A program made the position numbers and the translations under genes. Shown piece after piece: positions 28,768 through 39,100 of a stretch of DNA of 64,000 nt (position 1 is its first letter; each line of letters begins with the position of its first letter). The stretch lies in assembly GCF_003966155.1 (NCBI RefSeq), contig NZ_RXNS01000006.1, positions 124,001 through 188,000 of the forward strand, written 5' to 3'. This DNA is from Halomonas nitroreducens. Lineage in GTDB: Bacteria > Pseudomonadota > Gammaproteobacteria > Pseudomonadales > Halomonadaceae. The notes below the pieces were generated by a model. That model was not told the DNA's origin. It saw nothing but the letters and a program-made list of their open reading frames with translations, and searched no databases.

Positions 28768-29801
28768 TCCCGGGCCGCCACCGCGCGAGCTTTCGCCCCG
28801 CCCCGGGGCTCGCCAACCGGCATGTGCAGACGCTCCTGCCGCGCCTGCTGCCGGGGCCCGCGCCGTGCCTGCGGGAGGAGATCCTCGAGCTGCCCGACGG
28901 CGACTTCGTCGAGCTGGCCTGGGCCGGCCCGCCCCCCGGCGCCCCCGCGCCGCTGTTCGTGCTGTTCCACGGGCTCGAGGGCTCGGTGCGCTCGCCCTAT
29001 GCCCGCCAGCTGCTCGCGGCGGCTCGTCGCCGGGGCTGGCGCGCCATGCTGATGCATTTCCGGGGCTGCGGGGCGCATCCCAACCGGCTGCCCCGGGCCT
29101 ACCACAGCGGCGATACCGCCGATGCCCGGTGGTTGCTGACCCGGCTGGCGCAGCGCTACCCGCAAGTGCCTCGGGTGGCCGCCGGCGTCTCGCTGGGCGC
29201 CAACATGCTGCTCAAGCTGCTGGCCGAGGACGCCGACAATAGCCTCGGGCTCGCCGGGGCCATCGCCATCGCGCCGCCCGTGGACCTGGCGGCCTGCGCG
29301 GACACCCTGGAGCGGGGCGTCGCCCGGCTCTACCAGCGCCACCTGCTGCAGACCCTCAAGGGCAAGGTGGCGCCGCGGCTCGACGCCGGCACACTGCCCC
29401 TCTCGCTGTCTCGCGCCCAGCTGGCGCTTGTCACCACCCTGCGCGGCTACGACGATACCGTGACCGCGCCGCTGCACGGCTTCACCGACGCGGCCGACTA
29501 CTACCGTCGGGCCTCGGCCGGTCCTCGCCTCGGCGGGATTCGCCTGCCGACGCTGATCGTGCACGCCGACGACGATCCCTTCATGCCACCTGAGCTCTAC
29601 CGCGACCTTCTCCTGGGGCCCGGCATACGCCTGGAGAGCGCACGGCATGGTGGTCATGTGGGCTTCGTGGAATGGCGCCGAGGATGCCTGGCCAGCTGGC
29701 TGGCGCGGCGGGTCGCTCGCCAGCTGGACGACTGGCGGACGACCGCCTGGGGCGGCCAGGGCATGCCGGGCCGCAGTGACGCGGATAACGCCGGCGCCTG
29801 A
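28764..29801 (+). CDS. Alpha/beta-fold hydrolase, YheT family
   Basis: A 345-residue putative esterase of the YheT/UPF0017 family. The nucleophile elbow is GVSLGAN, the catalytic Asp lies in HADDDPFMP and the His in RHGGHVGFVE. The N-terminal NRHVQTLLPRLLP segment is characteristic. The start ATG at 28764 overlaps the LysR stop by four bases. The physiological substrate of this family is unknown. Confidence 0.9.
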   Translation: MIPGRHRASFRPAPGLANRHVQTLLPRLLPGPAPCLREEILELPDGDFVELAWAGPPPGAPAPLFVLFHGLEGSVRSPYARQLLAAARRRGWRAMLMHFRGCGAHPNRLPRAYHSGDTADARWLLTRLAQRYPQVPRVAAGVSLGANMLLKLLAEDADNSLGLAGAIAIAPPVDLAACADTLERGVARLYQRHLLQTLKGKVAPRLDAGTLPLSLSRAQLALVTTLRGYDDTVTAPLHGFTDAADYYRRASAGPRLGGIRLPTLIVHADDDPFMPPELYRDLLLGPGIRLESARHGGHVGFVEWRRGCLASWLARRVARQLDDWRTTAWGGQGMPGRSDADNAGA

Positions 29802-30021
29802 GCTCGGGGCGCGGCAGGCCCATATCGAAAGAAGTAAAAATAATGCAGATTCTTAACCCATGTGGGCAGACCCCAGCGGACATCATCCCTAGGCTGAAGC
29901 GTGTCGGGGGCTTGCGAAGAATCACCGAGCGATGCCCCCGATCCACGGCGGCGGCCGGCACTGGGCGTGCCGCGCCGGATCGCCGAGCAGTGACCATGAC
30001 AACAAGACGGTGGGGCACATC

Positions 30022-30633
30022 GTGAACAGAACGAACGGAACCATAGGCGACCCTGGCCTCGGGCCAGCGATTCTCTCCTTGCCGGAGGACCTGCTGGCCC
30101 TGGCAAACGACCATGAGCACCATGAATACCATCGCTACCGATGGCTGTCCCTGCGCTTCCTGACCTATGACCTCGGCATCAGCCAGCTCATGCAGGCCCT
30201 GGCCGGCGAGAGCCGGCAACGGGTCCAGGCGCTGAGCGAGGTGGCGGCTCCCCTGAGTGCCGAGACGCCCTGCCTGCGGGATCCGGCGCAGGCCGCCTGG
30301 CAGGATCGCCCGCTTCAGCCCCACTTCTTCATCTTCGCTGACGAGGTGGCGGCTCAGGAACTAAGGCGGGCGTTGCTCGAGGAACACCGTTCCTACCGCT
30401 TCTACAAGTGCCTGCGGGCCTGCCACGGCATCGCCGGGCTGGATGGCCTGCTGGATGCCTTCGTGGAGCAGGCCCGGGCTCAGTGTACGATCCTCGAGGA
30501 GACTCAGGATCAGCTGCCGGCCCTGCCGCGCGCCGCCCGCGGCGTTGGCCCACGCGACGCCGCGATTCACCGCCGACGTCGCCTCGCCAGCAAGGGCGCG
30601 GCGCGCCCGGCCCCGACCGCCGGAAGCCGCTAG
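30022..30633 (+). CDS. Hypothetical helical protein with a His/Glu-rich N-terminal cluster
   Basis: I do not recognise a named family. From GTG 30022 the protein is 203 residues; the frame is open further upstream but that part looks non-coding. It appears all-helical with a DHEHHEYHRYRWLS cluster near residues 30-43 and a second helix pair with EEHRSYRFYKC. Spaced Glu/His residues in paired helices suggest a ferritin-like four-helix bundle, which is only a guess from pattern. The last 35 residues are Arg/Ala-rich low complexity. It stands alone between yheT and msrA. Confidence 0.6.
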   Translation: MNRTNGTIGDPGLGPAILSLPEDLLALANDHEHHEYHRYRWLSLRFLTYDLGISQLMQALAGESRQRVQALSEVAAPLSAETPCLRDPAQAAWQDRPLQPHFFIFADEVAAQELRRALLEEHRSYRFYKCLRACHGIAGLDGLLDAFVEQARAQCTILEETQDQLPALPRAARGVGPRDAAIHRRRRLASKGAARPAPTAGSR

Positions 30634-30763
30634 TCGACCATGCCCGATCGGCCCCCAGGATGGGAGGCCGGGCCGGCGTGTGGAGGGATGTCACGGGGCC
30701 ATCCGCCTCGCCGGCGACACCTCGGCGTCGGTGTCGTCGGAACAGCAGTGTGGCCTGGCCGGC

Positions 30764-31378
30764 TCAGGCGATCGGACAGCTGACCCCGGTGCCCTTCAGC
30801 CCGCAATAGCCGCCCGGGTTCTTGTCGAGATATTGCTGGTGGTAGTCCTCGGCATAGTAGAAGGCCTCGAGGGGCGCGATCTCGGTGGTGACCTCGCCGC
30901 GCCCGGCCCGACGCAGGGCCTCGGCATAGGCCGCGCGACTGCGTTCGGCGGCCTCCCGCTGGGGTTCGCTGGTGGTGAGGATGATCGAGCGGTACTGGGG
31001 GCCGATATCGTTGCCCTGGCGATGGCCCTGGGTGGGATCATGGGCCTCCCAGAAATGCCGCAGCAGAGTGGTGAGGTCGAGTCGTCGGGGATCGAACACC
31101 ACCCTGACGACCTCGGCATGGCCGGTCCGGCCGGTGCAGGTCTCGCGATAGGTGGGATTCGGGGTCACGCCACCGGCATAGCCCACTGCGGTGACATGGA
31201 CGCCCGGCAGCTGCCAGAACAGCCGCTCGGCACCCCAGAAACATCCCAGCCCCAGCACGATCTCTTCCATGCCCTCGGGCCAGGGCGGTGTCATGGGCTG
31301 CCCGTTGACCGCATGCTGGCCGGCAATGGCCATGGGCGTATCGCGGCCCTCGGGGGCGTCATCGATTCGTGTCGGCAT
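30764..31378 (-). CDS. msrA: Peptide methionine-S-sulfoxide reductase MsrA
   Basis: Repairs oxidised methionine (S epimer) in proteins. 204 residues from ATG 31378, which has AAGGAG six bases upstream. The catalytic motif GCFWGAE is present, as are the family's HAEVV and GPQYRS segments and a C-terminal [12 protein letters not shown] with resolving cysteines. It is the last gene of a leftward group, 26 bp after tamB, an unusual partner for a cytoplasmic repair enzyme. Confidence 0.95.
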   Translation of the reverse strand: MPTRIDDAPEGRDTPMAIAGQHAVNGQPMTPPWPEGMEEIVLGLGCFWGAERLFWQLPGVHVTAVGYAGGVTPNPTYRETCTGRTGHAEVVRVVFDPRRLDLTTLLRHFWEAHDPTQGHRQGNDIGPQYRSIILTTSEPQREAAERSRAAYAEALRRAGRGEVTTEIAPLEAFYYAEDYHQQYLDKNPGGYCGLKGTGVSCPIA

Positions 31379-31404
31379 AGCTTGCTCCTTTGCTGGATGC
31401 GTGG

Positions 31405-34400
31405 TCATGGCGAAGGGGGATCGCCGGGCAGGCTGAAGGTGTAGATCAGGTCCACCGCCTGGGCCGCGCCGGACACCGCCTCGACATAGAGGTCTCGCCA
31501 TAGCTTGTAGCGCAGGGTCAGCTCGGCGATGGGCGAGAAGACACCGACACCATAGCCGACGCTCAGACGGTCGGTCAGGTTCCCGGTGACCACGACCTGA
31601 CTCTCCTCCCCCGTGCCGGCGGAGTCCAGGCTCAGGTCCTGGATACCGAAGGCCTCGCCGATGGCCCCCACGGCGCCGCCGGTCCTGCCGAGGGTTACCC
31701 CGATCAGCGCCGATGTCAGGGCATTGTCCGCCGAGCCGCTCTCGCTGGGTGCCCGTCCGGTCAGCACATAGGACAGCGCCCGCGATTCGTCCATGGCGGG
31801 CTCGGCGAAGATCTCCACGCTGGGGCCGGAGGCCGGGCCGGTGACGCGCAGCCCGGCAATGACGTCGTCCTGGGTGCTGGAGGGGTTGCGGATGGCCTCG
31901 AAGTTCAGCAATGGCTCCCCCGGGGGGCCACTGAAGTAGAGGATCCCCTCGCGGATGATCAGGTCCTGGCCGAAGGCGCGGAAACGGCCATCCTCCAGGT
32001 TGACGTCCCCGAACAGCTGCAGCGGCCCGTTGGACTGGCGAACCTCCAGCCCCCCGGCCAGCTCGGTCTCCAGACCATAGGCCGCGAGGCGCATGTCGGG
32101 ACCCAGTTGCAGGTCGACCCGGATATCGAGGGCCATGCCGGCACGCTCCATGGCCTCGGCGGTGGAGGCGCCGGGAGCCCCCTGCTCGGTCGCCTGGTCC
32201 GCCTGCCGGGCCTCCTCGCGGGTGAGGATCACTTCATCGGGGCTCGGCGACACGGCAGAGGCCGGGACCTGGCCGATTTCCAGGCGGGCCCAGGGGATCT
32301 GCACGTCGCCGCGCACCCGCAGGCGCTCCGGTGTGGCACGGATCGACAGGTCCGGGGCCAGGCGCAGGCGGCCGAAACCGGGCAGTGCGGCGAGCAGCGG
32401 CTCGTCCCGGGCCTGCAGGTCGATGGCGGCCTGCCAGGCCTCCGGCGAGGGCCAGCGGGCGTCGCCGGTGATCAGCAGGCGGCCCTCCTCGGTGGCCAGA
32501 TAGCCATCGATGTCGGCCTGCTCGCCGGCCAGCGCCACGGTGACACGGCCATCGGTCACCGAGACCGGCAGGTCGAGACCCGCGGCCCGCAGCCCTGCCA
32601 GCTCCAGCTGGCCATCGAGCCGCGGCGTGGTCCGGGTGCCACCGATGCGCACTTCCCCGGCCAGGCCGCCCTCCAGGGTCTCGAGGCCGGCGACCAGCGG
32701 GCGATAGGGGCTCAGGCGCAGGTCCTCCACCCGCAGGCGCCCGTCGAGCCTGCCGACGCCGACGGGGTCGTCCACCCCAAGGTCGAGGCGCAGCGCGCCG
32801 CTGTCGCCCAGCGTCAGGGCCAGCGCCAGGTCGGCCCGGTCCTGGTTGGCCGCGAGGTCGAGCTCCAGTCCGGTCCCGGGCACCGACCAGGACTGGCCAT
32901 AGGCGTCCTCCCCCTCGATGGCGGCGCGACTCTGCAGGGCAGCGTCGAGCTGCCATTGGGCCGCGCCCCGGGACCAGCTGGCGACGATCTCCCCGGCGTT
33001 GTTGCCCTCGATGCTCCATCCGACGGGCAAGGCCTCGGCGATCAGGTCCATCGGCAGATCGCGGATTGCCAGGACGGCACGGCCCTGCTCGGCGGAGGCC
33101 GACAAGGTCTCCTCGAGACACAGGGCTCCGCCCTCGGCCCGGACCAGGCAGAAGGGCTCGACGGTGGCCGCCCCCGCCGCCAGGTCGGCCTCGAAGGCCA
33201 GGGCTTCCTCCAGGTCCAGGCGGCCATAGGCGGTCACCGCCTCGAGCGGGCTGAGGCGTCCACGATAGCGCTGACGATCGCTACCCAGCCCGCCCTCCAG
33301 GGCCAGGGCCAGGCGCGACAGCGGGCCCCCGGTATCGCCGTCGACGGCCAGGGTCAGGCGGTGCGACGACAGCCGGCCGTCCAGATTCAGGGCGATGGCC
33401 TCCAGCCGCTGGCCGCCGGCCGCCACCTCGCTGGCGGTGAGGGCCAGGTCCAGTGTCGGATCCTCGAGGCCGGCCACCTCGCCGGCCAGCGACAGACGGG
33501 CCAGGCGGTTCTCGCCCAGGGCCAGGTCCTCGCCTTCCAGGGCCAGCTCGAGCTGGGGCGCCTCCAGGCTCCCCGTGGCCTGGAGGCGGCCGGACAGGGC
33601 GCCGGCCAGGGACGGGTAGAGGTTGCCCAGGCGGGGCAGGTCGAGGTCGGCGTCGAGGTCCAGGCGCTCGGGGGCCACCTCCCCGTCGGCGACGAGGCGA
33701 TTGTCGCCCTGGCGCAGGGTCAGGCGATCGATCCACCAGTGCATGCCGCTGTCGCCGGACAGACGGGCCTGCAGGGCCAGCGGCTGGTCGGCCAACTCCC
33801 CGTCCAGGGCCAGCGAGGGCACGCCGAGTCGCCAGCCATCGGCGGTCTGGCTGAACGCCAGTTCGGCCGCGCCGTTCAGGCGCCCGGACAGCCCCTCGAC
33901 GAAGGCCTCGGGATCGACGTTCTCGAGGCCCAGCCCGGCGGAGACGGACAGGGCGTCGGACCAGTCGACGCGACCCTCGCTGCTGACGATGCCCTCGCCG
34001 GTGGCCAGCCGCAGCGGCTGCCAGGCGAAGTGGTCGAGATTGCCGCTCCCCGTCAGGCTCAGCTCGCTGCGCGGCAGCGACGGGCCCTGGGCAGTCAGGG
34101 CCAGCCGGGTCCGGTAGTCGGTCAGCTTGCCCTCGGCGGTCAGCGACAGGTCCTCGATGCGCCAGGGCTCGGTCGGCGCGCTGCTGTCTCCCTCCTCGGC
34201 CGGTTGCGCGCCGGGCAGCGGCCATTGCAGCGCGGGACTCTGCAGGCTGGCCGTGAAGGGCAGGCTCGGGTCCAGGGCATCGAGGCGCGCCGTGAACCGG
34301 GCCTCGACCGGTCCATTGGCCGTGAGATTGACCTCCAGGTCGGCCAGGCTGCCGGCCAGGGCCAGTTCGAGACGCTGCCCCGCCAGGGCCGGCAAGCGTT

Positions 34401-35391
34401 CCGGCAGGTAGAAGTCGGCCGCCAGCCGCGCCTGCAGCGGGTAGTCGTCGTGCAGGGTGATCCGAGCCATCAGCTCGGCATCGGCCTCCCGGGTTGCCAC
34501 GGCCAGCGGATCGATGGCGATCCGCTGGTCACGGGCCGTGACGCTCAGGTCGAGGCGATCGATCACGTAGGCCATGGCGCCTTCCAGGGCGGCATCCTCG
34601 ACGGTCAGGCGGGGCGCTTCCACCGCCAACGGCAGCGTGATCTCGGGCAGTGCCAGGCGGGGCCGCTCCTCGGGTGGTGTGGCATCCCGGCCCTCGACCA
34701 CCGCCGCAGCCTGGGCCGGCAGCGGCGAACGCACGGCGATGGCGGCATCGATGGCCGACGCCGAAAGGCGCGGCGCCGCCTGTTCGGCCTCGCTGAGGGC
34801 GAGCTGCTGGCCAGGCGACAGCGGCAGGCGCAGGCGGGGGCCGGTGAGCAGCGTGGGGGCCAGTCGCAACGTGCCCGCCTCGGCCACCGCCCCCGTAGTG
34901 AAGCTTTCCCAGCGGACCTGGGTGCCGTCGGCCAGGTTCACTTCCACATCGCGCAGGGCCAGCTCACGCAGCTCGACGGGAAACGGCAGCTGCATCTCCC
35001 CGGGCGGGGCGTCATCGCTGGCCTCGGGCGGTGCCTCCTGGGCCGGCTCCCCGCCAGCGAGCCGGATGCGCGCCCCCTCCACGACGAGCCGGTCCAGGCA
35101 CAGCCGGCCATCGAGCAGGCAGTCCTCGGCCCAGGCCAGCTCCAGCCGGGCCACGGCGACGCGGGCGGGCCCCGCCGAGAGGCGCAGGTCGTCGATGAGC
35201 AGCGTGTCCAGGGGCGCCCCCTCGACCCGGTCCACCTCGAGAAGGCCGAGGCGTTCGCCCTGGCTCAGCAACTGGCCTGTGCCCCAGGGCGACAGGGCGA
35301 GGCCCAGGACCAGCATCACCAGGCCGAGGCACCAGAGCGGCAGGAAGATCAACAGGCGGGCCAGGGCCCAGATCAGATGACGGACTCTCAC
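31405..35391 (-). CDS. tamB: Translocation and assembly module protein TamB
   Basis: Large inner-membrane-anchored, periplasm-spanning protein that works with TamA in outer-membrane protein assembly and phospholipid transport. From GTG 35391 it has 1328 residues: an N-terminal membrane anchor (about 6-30), a very long beta-repeat (AsmA/DUF490-like groove) region rich in alternating hydrophobics, and the conserved C-terminal TamB domain ([12 protein letters not shown] to the IYTF end). The GTG is chosen because tamA stops 11 bases upstream; the longer open frame upstream overlaps tamA. Confidence 0.93.
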   Translation of the reverse strand: MRVRHLIWALARLLIFLPLWCLGLVMLVLGLALSPWGTGQLLSQGERLGLLEVDRVEGAPLDTLLIDDLRLSAGPARVAVARLELAWAEDCLLDGRLCLDRLVVEGARIRLAGGEPAQEAPPEASDDAPPGEMQLPFPVELRELALRDVEVNLADGTQVRWESFTTGAVAEAGTLRLAPTLLTGPRLRLPLSPGQQLALSEAEQAAPRLSASAIDAAIAVRSPLPAQAAAVVEGRDATPPEERPRLALPEITLPLAVEAPRLTVEDAALEGAMAYVIDRLDLSVTARDQRIAIDPLAVATREADAELMARITLHDDYPLQARLAADFYLPERLPALAGQRLELALAGSLADLEVNLTANGPVEARFTARLDALDPSLPFTASLQSPALQWPLPGAQPAEEGDSSAPTEPWRIEDLSLTAEGKLTDYRTRLALTAQGPSLPRSELSLTGSGNLDHFAWQPLRLATGEGIVSSEGRVDWSDALSVSAGLGLENVDPEAFVEGLSGRLNGAAELAFSQTADGWRLGVPSLALDGELADQPLALQARLSGDSGMHWWIDRLTLRQGDNRLVADGEVAPERLDLDADLDLPRLGNLYPSLAGALSGRLQATGSLEAPQLELALEGEDLALGENRLARLSLAGEVAGLEDPTLDLALTASEVAAGGQRLEAIALNLDGRLSSHRLTLAVDGDTGGPLSRLALALEGGLGSDRQRYRGRLSPLEAVTAYGRLDLEEALAFEADLAAGAATVEPFCLVRAEGGALCLEETLSASAEQGRAVLAIRDLPMDLIAEALPVGWSIEGNNAGEIVASWSRGAAQWQLDAALQSRAAIEGEDAYGQSWSVPGTGLELDLAANQDRADLALALTLGDSGALRLDLGVDDPVGVGRLDGRLRVEDLRLSPYRPLVAGLETLEGGLAGEVRIGGTRTTPRLDGQLELAGLRAAGLDLPVSVTDGRVTVALAGEQADIDGYLATEEGRLLITGDARWPSPEAWQAAIDLQARDEPLLAALPGFGRLRLAPDLSIRATPERLRVRGDVQIPWARLEIGQVPASAVSPSPDEVILTREEARQADQATEQGAPGASTAEAMERAGMALDIRVDLQLGPDMRLAAYGLETELAGGLEVRQSNGPLQLFGDVNLEDGRFRAFGQDLIIREGILYFSGPPGEPLLNFEAIRNPSSTQDDVIAGLRVTGPASGPSVEIFAEPAMDESRALSYVLTGRAPSESGSADNALTSALIGVTLGRTGGAVGAIGEAFGIQDLSLDSAGTGEESQVVVTGNLTDRLSVGYGVGVFSPIAELTLRYKLWRDLYVEAVSGAAQAVDLIYTFSLPGDPPSP

Positions 35392-35402
35392 GATACGGCC
35401 TC

Positions 35403-37259
35403 TCAGAATTCCGGGCCAATGGCGAAGTGGATGCGAAAGGCATCCTCGGCATCGAAGGGATGGGCGATATCCAGCCGGATGGGGCCCACGGGCGAGATCC
35501 AGCGCACGCCGAGCCCCGCCCCGGTATTGAGCGCCTCGGGCCACCACTCGGTGAAGGCATCGCCGACGTCGACGAAGCTGGCCAGCCACCACTTGCCGGT
35601 CAGGCGACGCTGGGCCTCGACGCTGGCGACGAAGCGCTGTTCACCACCGATCAACTCGCCATCCTCGTCCTCGGGGGACAGGCTCTCGTAGGCATAGCCG
35701 CGGACACTGTTGTCGCCGCCGGTGAAGAAGCGCAGCGAAGGGGGGATATCGGCGAAGTCATCGGTGGCGATCGCCCCCACCCCGACTCGCCCGATGAAGC
35801 GGTTGTCCTCACCCAGCATGCGGATCCACTGGCTGTCGCCGTTGAGCCGCAGGAACTCGGCGGAGGAGCCCCACATTTCGCTGGAGTACTGGAGCGTCAG
35901 CTGCTGACGATCCCCCCAGGTGGGAAAGGTGGGGTTGCGCGACCGGGTGCGGGTCCAGCGCACCCCCGGATAGAGCAGGACGACCTGGTTCGACACGCCG
36001 GCCTGGGTGAAGTCCTCGTAGGTGCTGCGCAGGTAGATGAGCTGTTCCCAGGCATTGTCGAACTTCCAGCGGCGCCCGAACTCGACGCTGGCCTCGAGGG
36101 CACGGGTATCCTCGTTGTCCTTGTTGCGCAGCCCGTACTGCAACTGGTAGCTGTCGCGACGCGGGTTCTCCAGCGGCATGCGGTAGGTGCCGCTGAACTG
36201 CTGCTCGGGCCCGGAGATGTAGAGGTCGTGGTCGAGGCTGTGCCCATAGCGGTTGACCCACGGCTGGTCCCAGGCGAAGCGCGCCCGCGGTCCCACATCG
36301 GTGGCATAACCCACGCCGACCTCGAACTGGTGGCGATCCGCCGGGGTGACCGTCACATCGATGGGTACCGAGGGCACGGCGGGCGCCTGGACCTCGCCGG
36401 CGGCGGCCAGGGCCTCGCGGCTCAGGCGCGGCGCGGGCGGCGGGAGCGGACTGCCCCCCTCGGCGTCCAGGGCACGATACAGCCCCGGCGGCGCCTCGGG
36501 CAGGGCCAGGCGCCCGATGCCGGCATCGAGGCGCGGCCGCACGCTGACCGAACCGAACCACTCGGTCTCGCCGAGCCGCTGGTTGAGGGTCGCGATGTCG
36601 CTGGCCAGGTAGGGGGCGCCCTCGCCGAACGGGACCAGGCTCTGGAGGCGATCTTGCTCGATATGCTCGCCGCTGAAGCGGACCTCGCCGAAGCGGTGTC
36701 GCACGCCGCTGTCCAGGGTCAGCGACAGCCGCGCGCTGTGCGCCCAGGGGCGAATCTCCATGCGCCGCTCATCGAAGCGCCAATCGAAATAGCCGCGTTC
36801 CAGGGCCAGGCTCGCCAGGCGACTGCGCAGCGCATCGAAGGGGGCATGGCGCAAGACATCGCCTTCGGCCTGCGGGTAGGCCGCGATGGCCTCGCCAAAG
36901 GGCCGGTCCTCGGCCGCCTCGCCCTCCAGACTGAACGCCAGGCGCTCGATCCTCACCGGCTCTCCCGGCTCGATGGCGACGGTGACCTCCGTGGGGGCAT
37001 CGGCATCGTCGAAGCGCACCCGCAGCCGGGGCGAATAGTAGCCATAGACCCGCAGGGCCTCCTGGCTGAGGCGGCGCACCTCGGCCTCGAGTCGCTCCGG
37101 CCGATACTGGCTGGCGTCCAGGCCGTCGAGATAGACCTCGACGTTGTCGGCCAGCTCCTCCTCGACGCCCTCGATGCGGGCATCGATCGCCAGGGCGGCG
37201 GGAGCCATGCCAAGGCACAGCAGCACCGCGCCCAGGCGTCTCATTCGGCGGTTTTCCAT
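35403..37259 (-). CDS. tamA: Translocation and assembly module outer-membrane protein TamA
   Basis: BamA-superfamily outer-membrane protein with a signal peptide (MRRLGAVLLCLGMAPAALA), three POTRA-like domains (about 35-280) and a 16-strand barrel ending in aromatic Phe (IGPEF). The barrel contains the RGY-type motif region NSVRGYAYE. The start is uncertain: ATG 37259 (618 residues) is used here, ATG 37244 gives a shorter signal peptide, and a GTG at 37292 overlaps the upstream stop as GTGA. It lies between the coiled-coil membrane protein gene and tamB. Confidence 0.93.
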   Translation of the reverse strand: MENRRMRRLGAVLLCLGMAPAALAIDARIEGVEEELADNVEVYLDGLDASQYRPERLEAEVRRLSQEALRVYGYYSPRLRVRFDDADAPTEVTVAIEPGEPVRIERLAFSLEGEAAEDRPFGEAIAAYPQAEGDVLRHAPFDALRSRLASLALERGYFDWRFDERRMEIRPWAHSARLSLTLDSGVRHRFGEVRFSGEHIEQDRLQSLVPFGEGAPYLASDIATLNQRLGETEWFGSVSVRPRLDAGIGRLALPEAPPGLYRALDAEGGSPLPPPAPRLSREALAAAGEVQAPAVPSVPIDVTVTPADRHQFEVGVGYATDVGPRARFAWDQPWVNRYGHSLDHDLYISGPEQQFSGTYRMPLENPRRDSYQLQYGLRNKDNEDTRALEASVEFGRRWKFDNAWEQLIYLRSTYEDFTQAGVSNQVVLLYPGVRWTRTRSRNPTFPTWGDRQQLTLQYSSEMWGSSAEFLRLNGDSQWIRMLGEDNRFIGRVGVGAIATDDFADIPPSLRFFTGGDNSVRGYAYESLSPEDEDGELIGGEQRFVASVEAQRRLTGKWWLASFVDVGDAFTEWWPEALNTGAGLGVRWISPVGPIRLDIAHPFDAEDAFRIHFAIGPEF

Positions 37260-37288
37260 AAGGCGATGGGTTCCTGGCGGACGTCCTG

Positions 37289-38143
37289 TCACTCCCGGAG
37301 GGCCTCGAGCTGGGCATTCAGGGCCAGCTGGGACTGGCGAAGCTCGCGAAGCTCGGTCTGCATGTCGGCCAGGCGCGCCTCCAGCGAGGCCACCCGACCC
37401 TGGGCATCATCGCCTGCCCCCGTCAGGGCTTCAACCTCATCGGCGAGGGCCGTGGTGCGCTCCTCCAGGGCCGACAGGCGAGTGGCGGCAGCGTCGGCAT
37501 GCTCCTCGAGTCGTGCCTGGAGCCCGGCCAGGCGCGCCCGCGTGGCCTGGCGATCCGCTTCCAGGCTTGCCAGGCGTGACCGGGAGGCGTCCCGGCCCTC
37601 CGCGACGGTCGCCAGGCGTTCGCGCAGGGCCGCACGGCCCTCCTGCCCGGCGCGTTCCAGGGCGTCCAGGGAGGTGCGAACGGCCTCGAGGGTCGTGCCG
37701 CGCACCTCGCCATCCTCCTCGAGGGTGGCGAGGCGCGCTTCGAGATCCGATAGCGCCTCGGCCAGCGGGGCCAGGCGCTCCTCCTCCCAGGCCGCGAGCC
37801 GGGACTCGCGACGCTCGTCGAGACGCTCCTCCAGGCCTTGCAGGCTGGCGAGGCGCTGCTGGATCGCCTCGAGCGCCTCGCCCCTCCCTGCCTGGGTATC
37901 GAAGCGGGCATGCACGTTGGAAACCTCGCCGCCCAGCTGGGCGAGGCGCTGCTCGAATCGCTGCCGCTCCATCCACCCCGCCGCGGCCAGGGCGGCCAGG
38001 GCCAGTACCAGCAGCAGGATCAACAGCCACAGGGGCCAGAGGCGGGCAGGCGACGGGGCGGGATGCCGATGGCCGGACAGGCTGGCATCGGGGTCCGGAA
38101 CGATCGGTCGGGGGAACCGGCTGTCTTCCGGGCGCTCTGCCAT
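37289..38143 (-). CDS. Single-pass membrane coiled-coil protein of unknown function
   Basis: A 284-residue protein with a Pro-rich cytoplasmic N-terminus (1-33), one strong membrane helix (about 35-56, LWLLILLLVLALAALAAAG) and a continuous Arg/Glu/Leu/Ala heptad-rich coiled coil to the end. No enzyme motif is visible. It directly precedes tamA, whose start may overlap its stop, so a periplasmic spacer or scaffold role near the TAM complex is possible but not shown. Low-complexity coiled coils give misleading similarity hits. Confidence 0.75.
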   Translation of the reverse strand: MAERPEDSRFPRPIVPDPDASLSGHRHPAPSPARLWPLWLLILLLVLALAALAAAGWMERQRFEQRLAQLGGEVSNVHARFDTQAGRGEALEAIQQRLASLQGLEERLDERRESRLAAWEEERLAPLAEALSDLEARLATLEEDGEVRGTTLEAVRTSLDALERAGQEGRAALRERLATVAEGRDASRSRLASLEADRQATRARLAGLQARLEEHADAAATRLSALEERTTALADEVEALTGAGDDAQGRVASLEARLADMQTELRELRQSQLALNAQLEALRE

Positions 38144-38415
38144 GACATTCTCCTTGCTCAGTGCGGTGACGGCTTCCGGCCGGCCTATCGGGTCGACGCT
38201 ACCACAAGTCCGAGCGCAACGATCGGAATTGGCGGGCCCAGACCCGGGTGATATGATGCCGTGAGGACTGGCACAGCATGCTGATAGTGTAAGGTTTTTT
38301 ATCGACGGAGCGAACGGGGCACGGCCAACGAAGGCCGACGAGACCTTGAATCTCCGTCGAGCAACACCACATCATGGGTCGCCGACCCACAACGCTGACG
38401 ACGAGGAGAACCGAA
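38144..38415. other. Divergent upstream region of the tam cluster and sodB
   Basis: 272 bases between divergent genes. No hairpin of note; the stretch GTAAGGTTTTTTATCG near 38288-38303 is AT-rich and is the likeliest place for a sodB promoter, but I cannot assign clear -35/-10 boxes or a Fur site. Confidence 0.35.
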
Positions 38416-38994
38416 ATGGCATTCGAACTGCCCGCACTGCCGTATGAGAAGAACGCGCTGGAACCGCACATCTCCGCCGAGACCCTCGAATACCACTACG
38501 GCAAGCACCACCAGACCTACGTCAACAAGCTCAACGAGCTGACCGACGGCACCGAAAACGCCAACAAGTCCCTCGAAGAGATCATCAAGACCTCCTCCGG
38601 CGGGCTGTTCAACCAGGCGGCTCAGGTCTGGAACCACACCTTCTACTGGCACTGCCTGTCACCCAACGGTGGCGGTGAGCCGAGCGGCGCCCTGGCCGAC
38701 GCCATCAACGCCAAGTTCGGCTCCTTCGACAAGTTCAAGGAGACCTTCAACACCCAGGCCGCGGGCAACTTCGGCTCCGGCTGGACCTGGCTGATCAAGA
38801 CCGACGACGGCGGTGTCGACATCGTCAACACCAGCAACGCCGACACCCCGGTGGCCCACGGCCAGACGCCGCTGATGACCATCGACGTGTGGGAGCATGC
38901 CTACTACATCGACTATCGCAATGCGCGTCCGAAGTACCTGGAAAACATCTGGAACCTGATCAACTGGGACTTCGTCGCCCAGAACTTCAGCTGA
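38416..38994 (+). CDS. sodB: Superoxide dismutase, Fe type
   Basis: Converts superoxide to oxygen and peroxide in the cytoplasm. 192 residues from ATG 38416 with GAGGAG upstream. Metal ligands are seen as His in [12 protein letters not shown], His in NHTFYWHCL, and Asp/His in [11 protein letters not shown]. The [14 protein letters not shown] segment and Gln in [12 protein letters not shown] favour the iron rather than manganese form. It is monocistronic, ending in a very strong hairpin. Confidence 0.96.
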   Translation: MAFELPALPYEKNALEPHISAETLEYHYGKHHQTYVNKLNELTDGTENANKSLEEIIKTSSGGLFNQAAQVWNHTFYWHCLSPNGGGEPSGALADAINAKFGSFDKFKETFNTQAAGNFGSGWTWLIKTDDGGVDIVNTSNADTPVAHGQTPLMTIDVWEHAYYIDYRNARPKYLENIWNLINWDFVAQNFS

Positions 38995-39033
38995 TCCGGC
39001 GTCGCCGTGCCTGAGCCGGCACGGCGCTCCCCT

Positions 39034-39078
39034 GCAACGCGAACGGCCCCGCCAATATGGCGGGGCCGTTCGCGTTGC
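39034..39078. terminator. Bidirectional terminator between sodB and ugd
   Basis: A perfect 20-bp stem (39034-39053 and 39059-39078) with an AATAT loop lies between the convergent sodB and ugd genes, 40 and 23 bases from their stops. No long T-run flanks it, but stem length alone makes it the strongest hairpin in the window. Confidence 0.75.
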
Positions 39079-39100
39079 GCCCGTCGAGGGCCGTGACGGC

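Noticed and set aside
32107..35691. A plus-strand open frame of nearly 1200 codons opposite tamB
   Set aside because: It is antisense to a well-supported tamB, has a Gln/Gly/Arg-rich composition typical of reverse frames in high-GC genes, and shows no domain.
35427..38264. A plus-strand open frame of 945 codons opposite tamA and the coiled-coil gene
   Set aside because: It is a shadow of two real genes on the other strand, with low-complexity Ser/Arg and Gly/Gln content and no recognisable motif.
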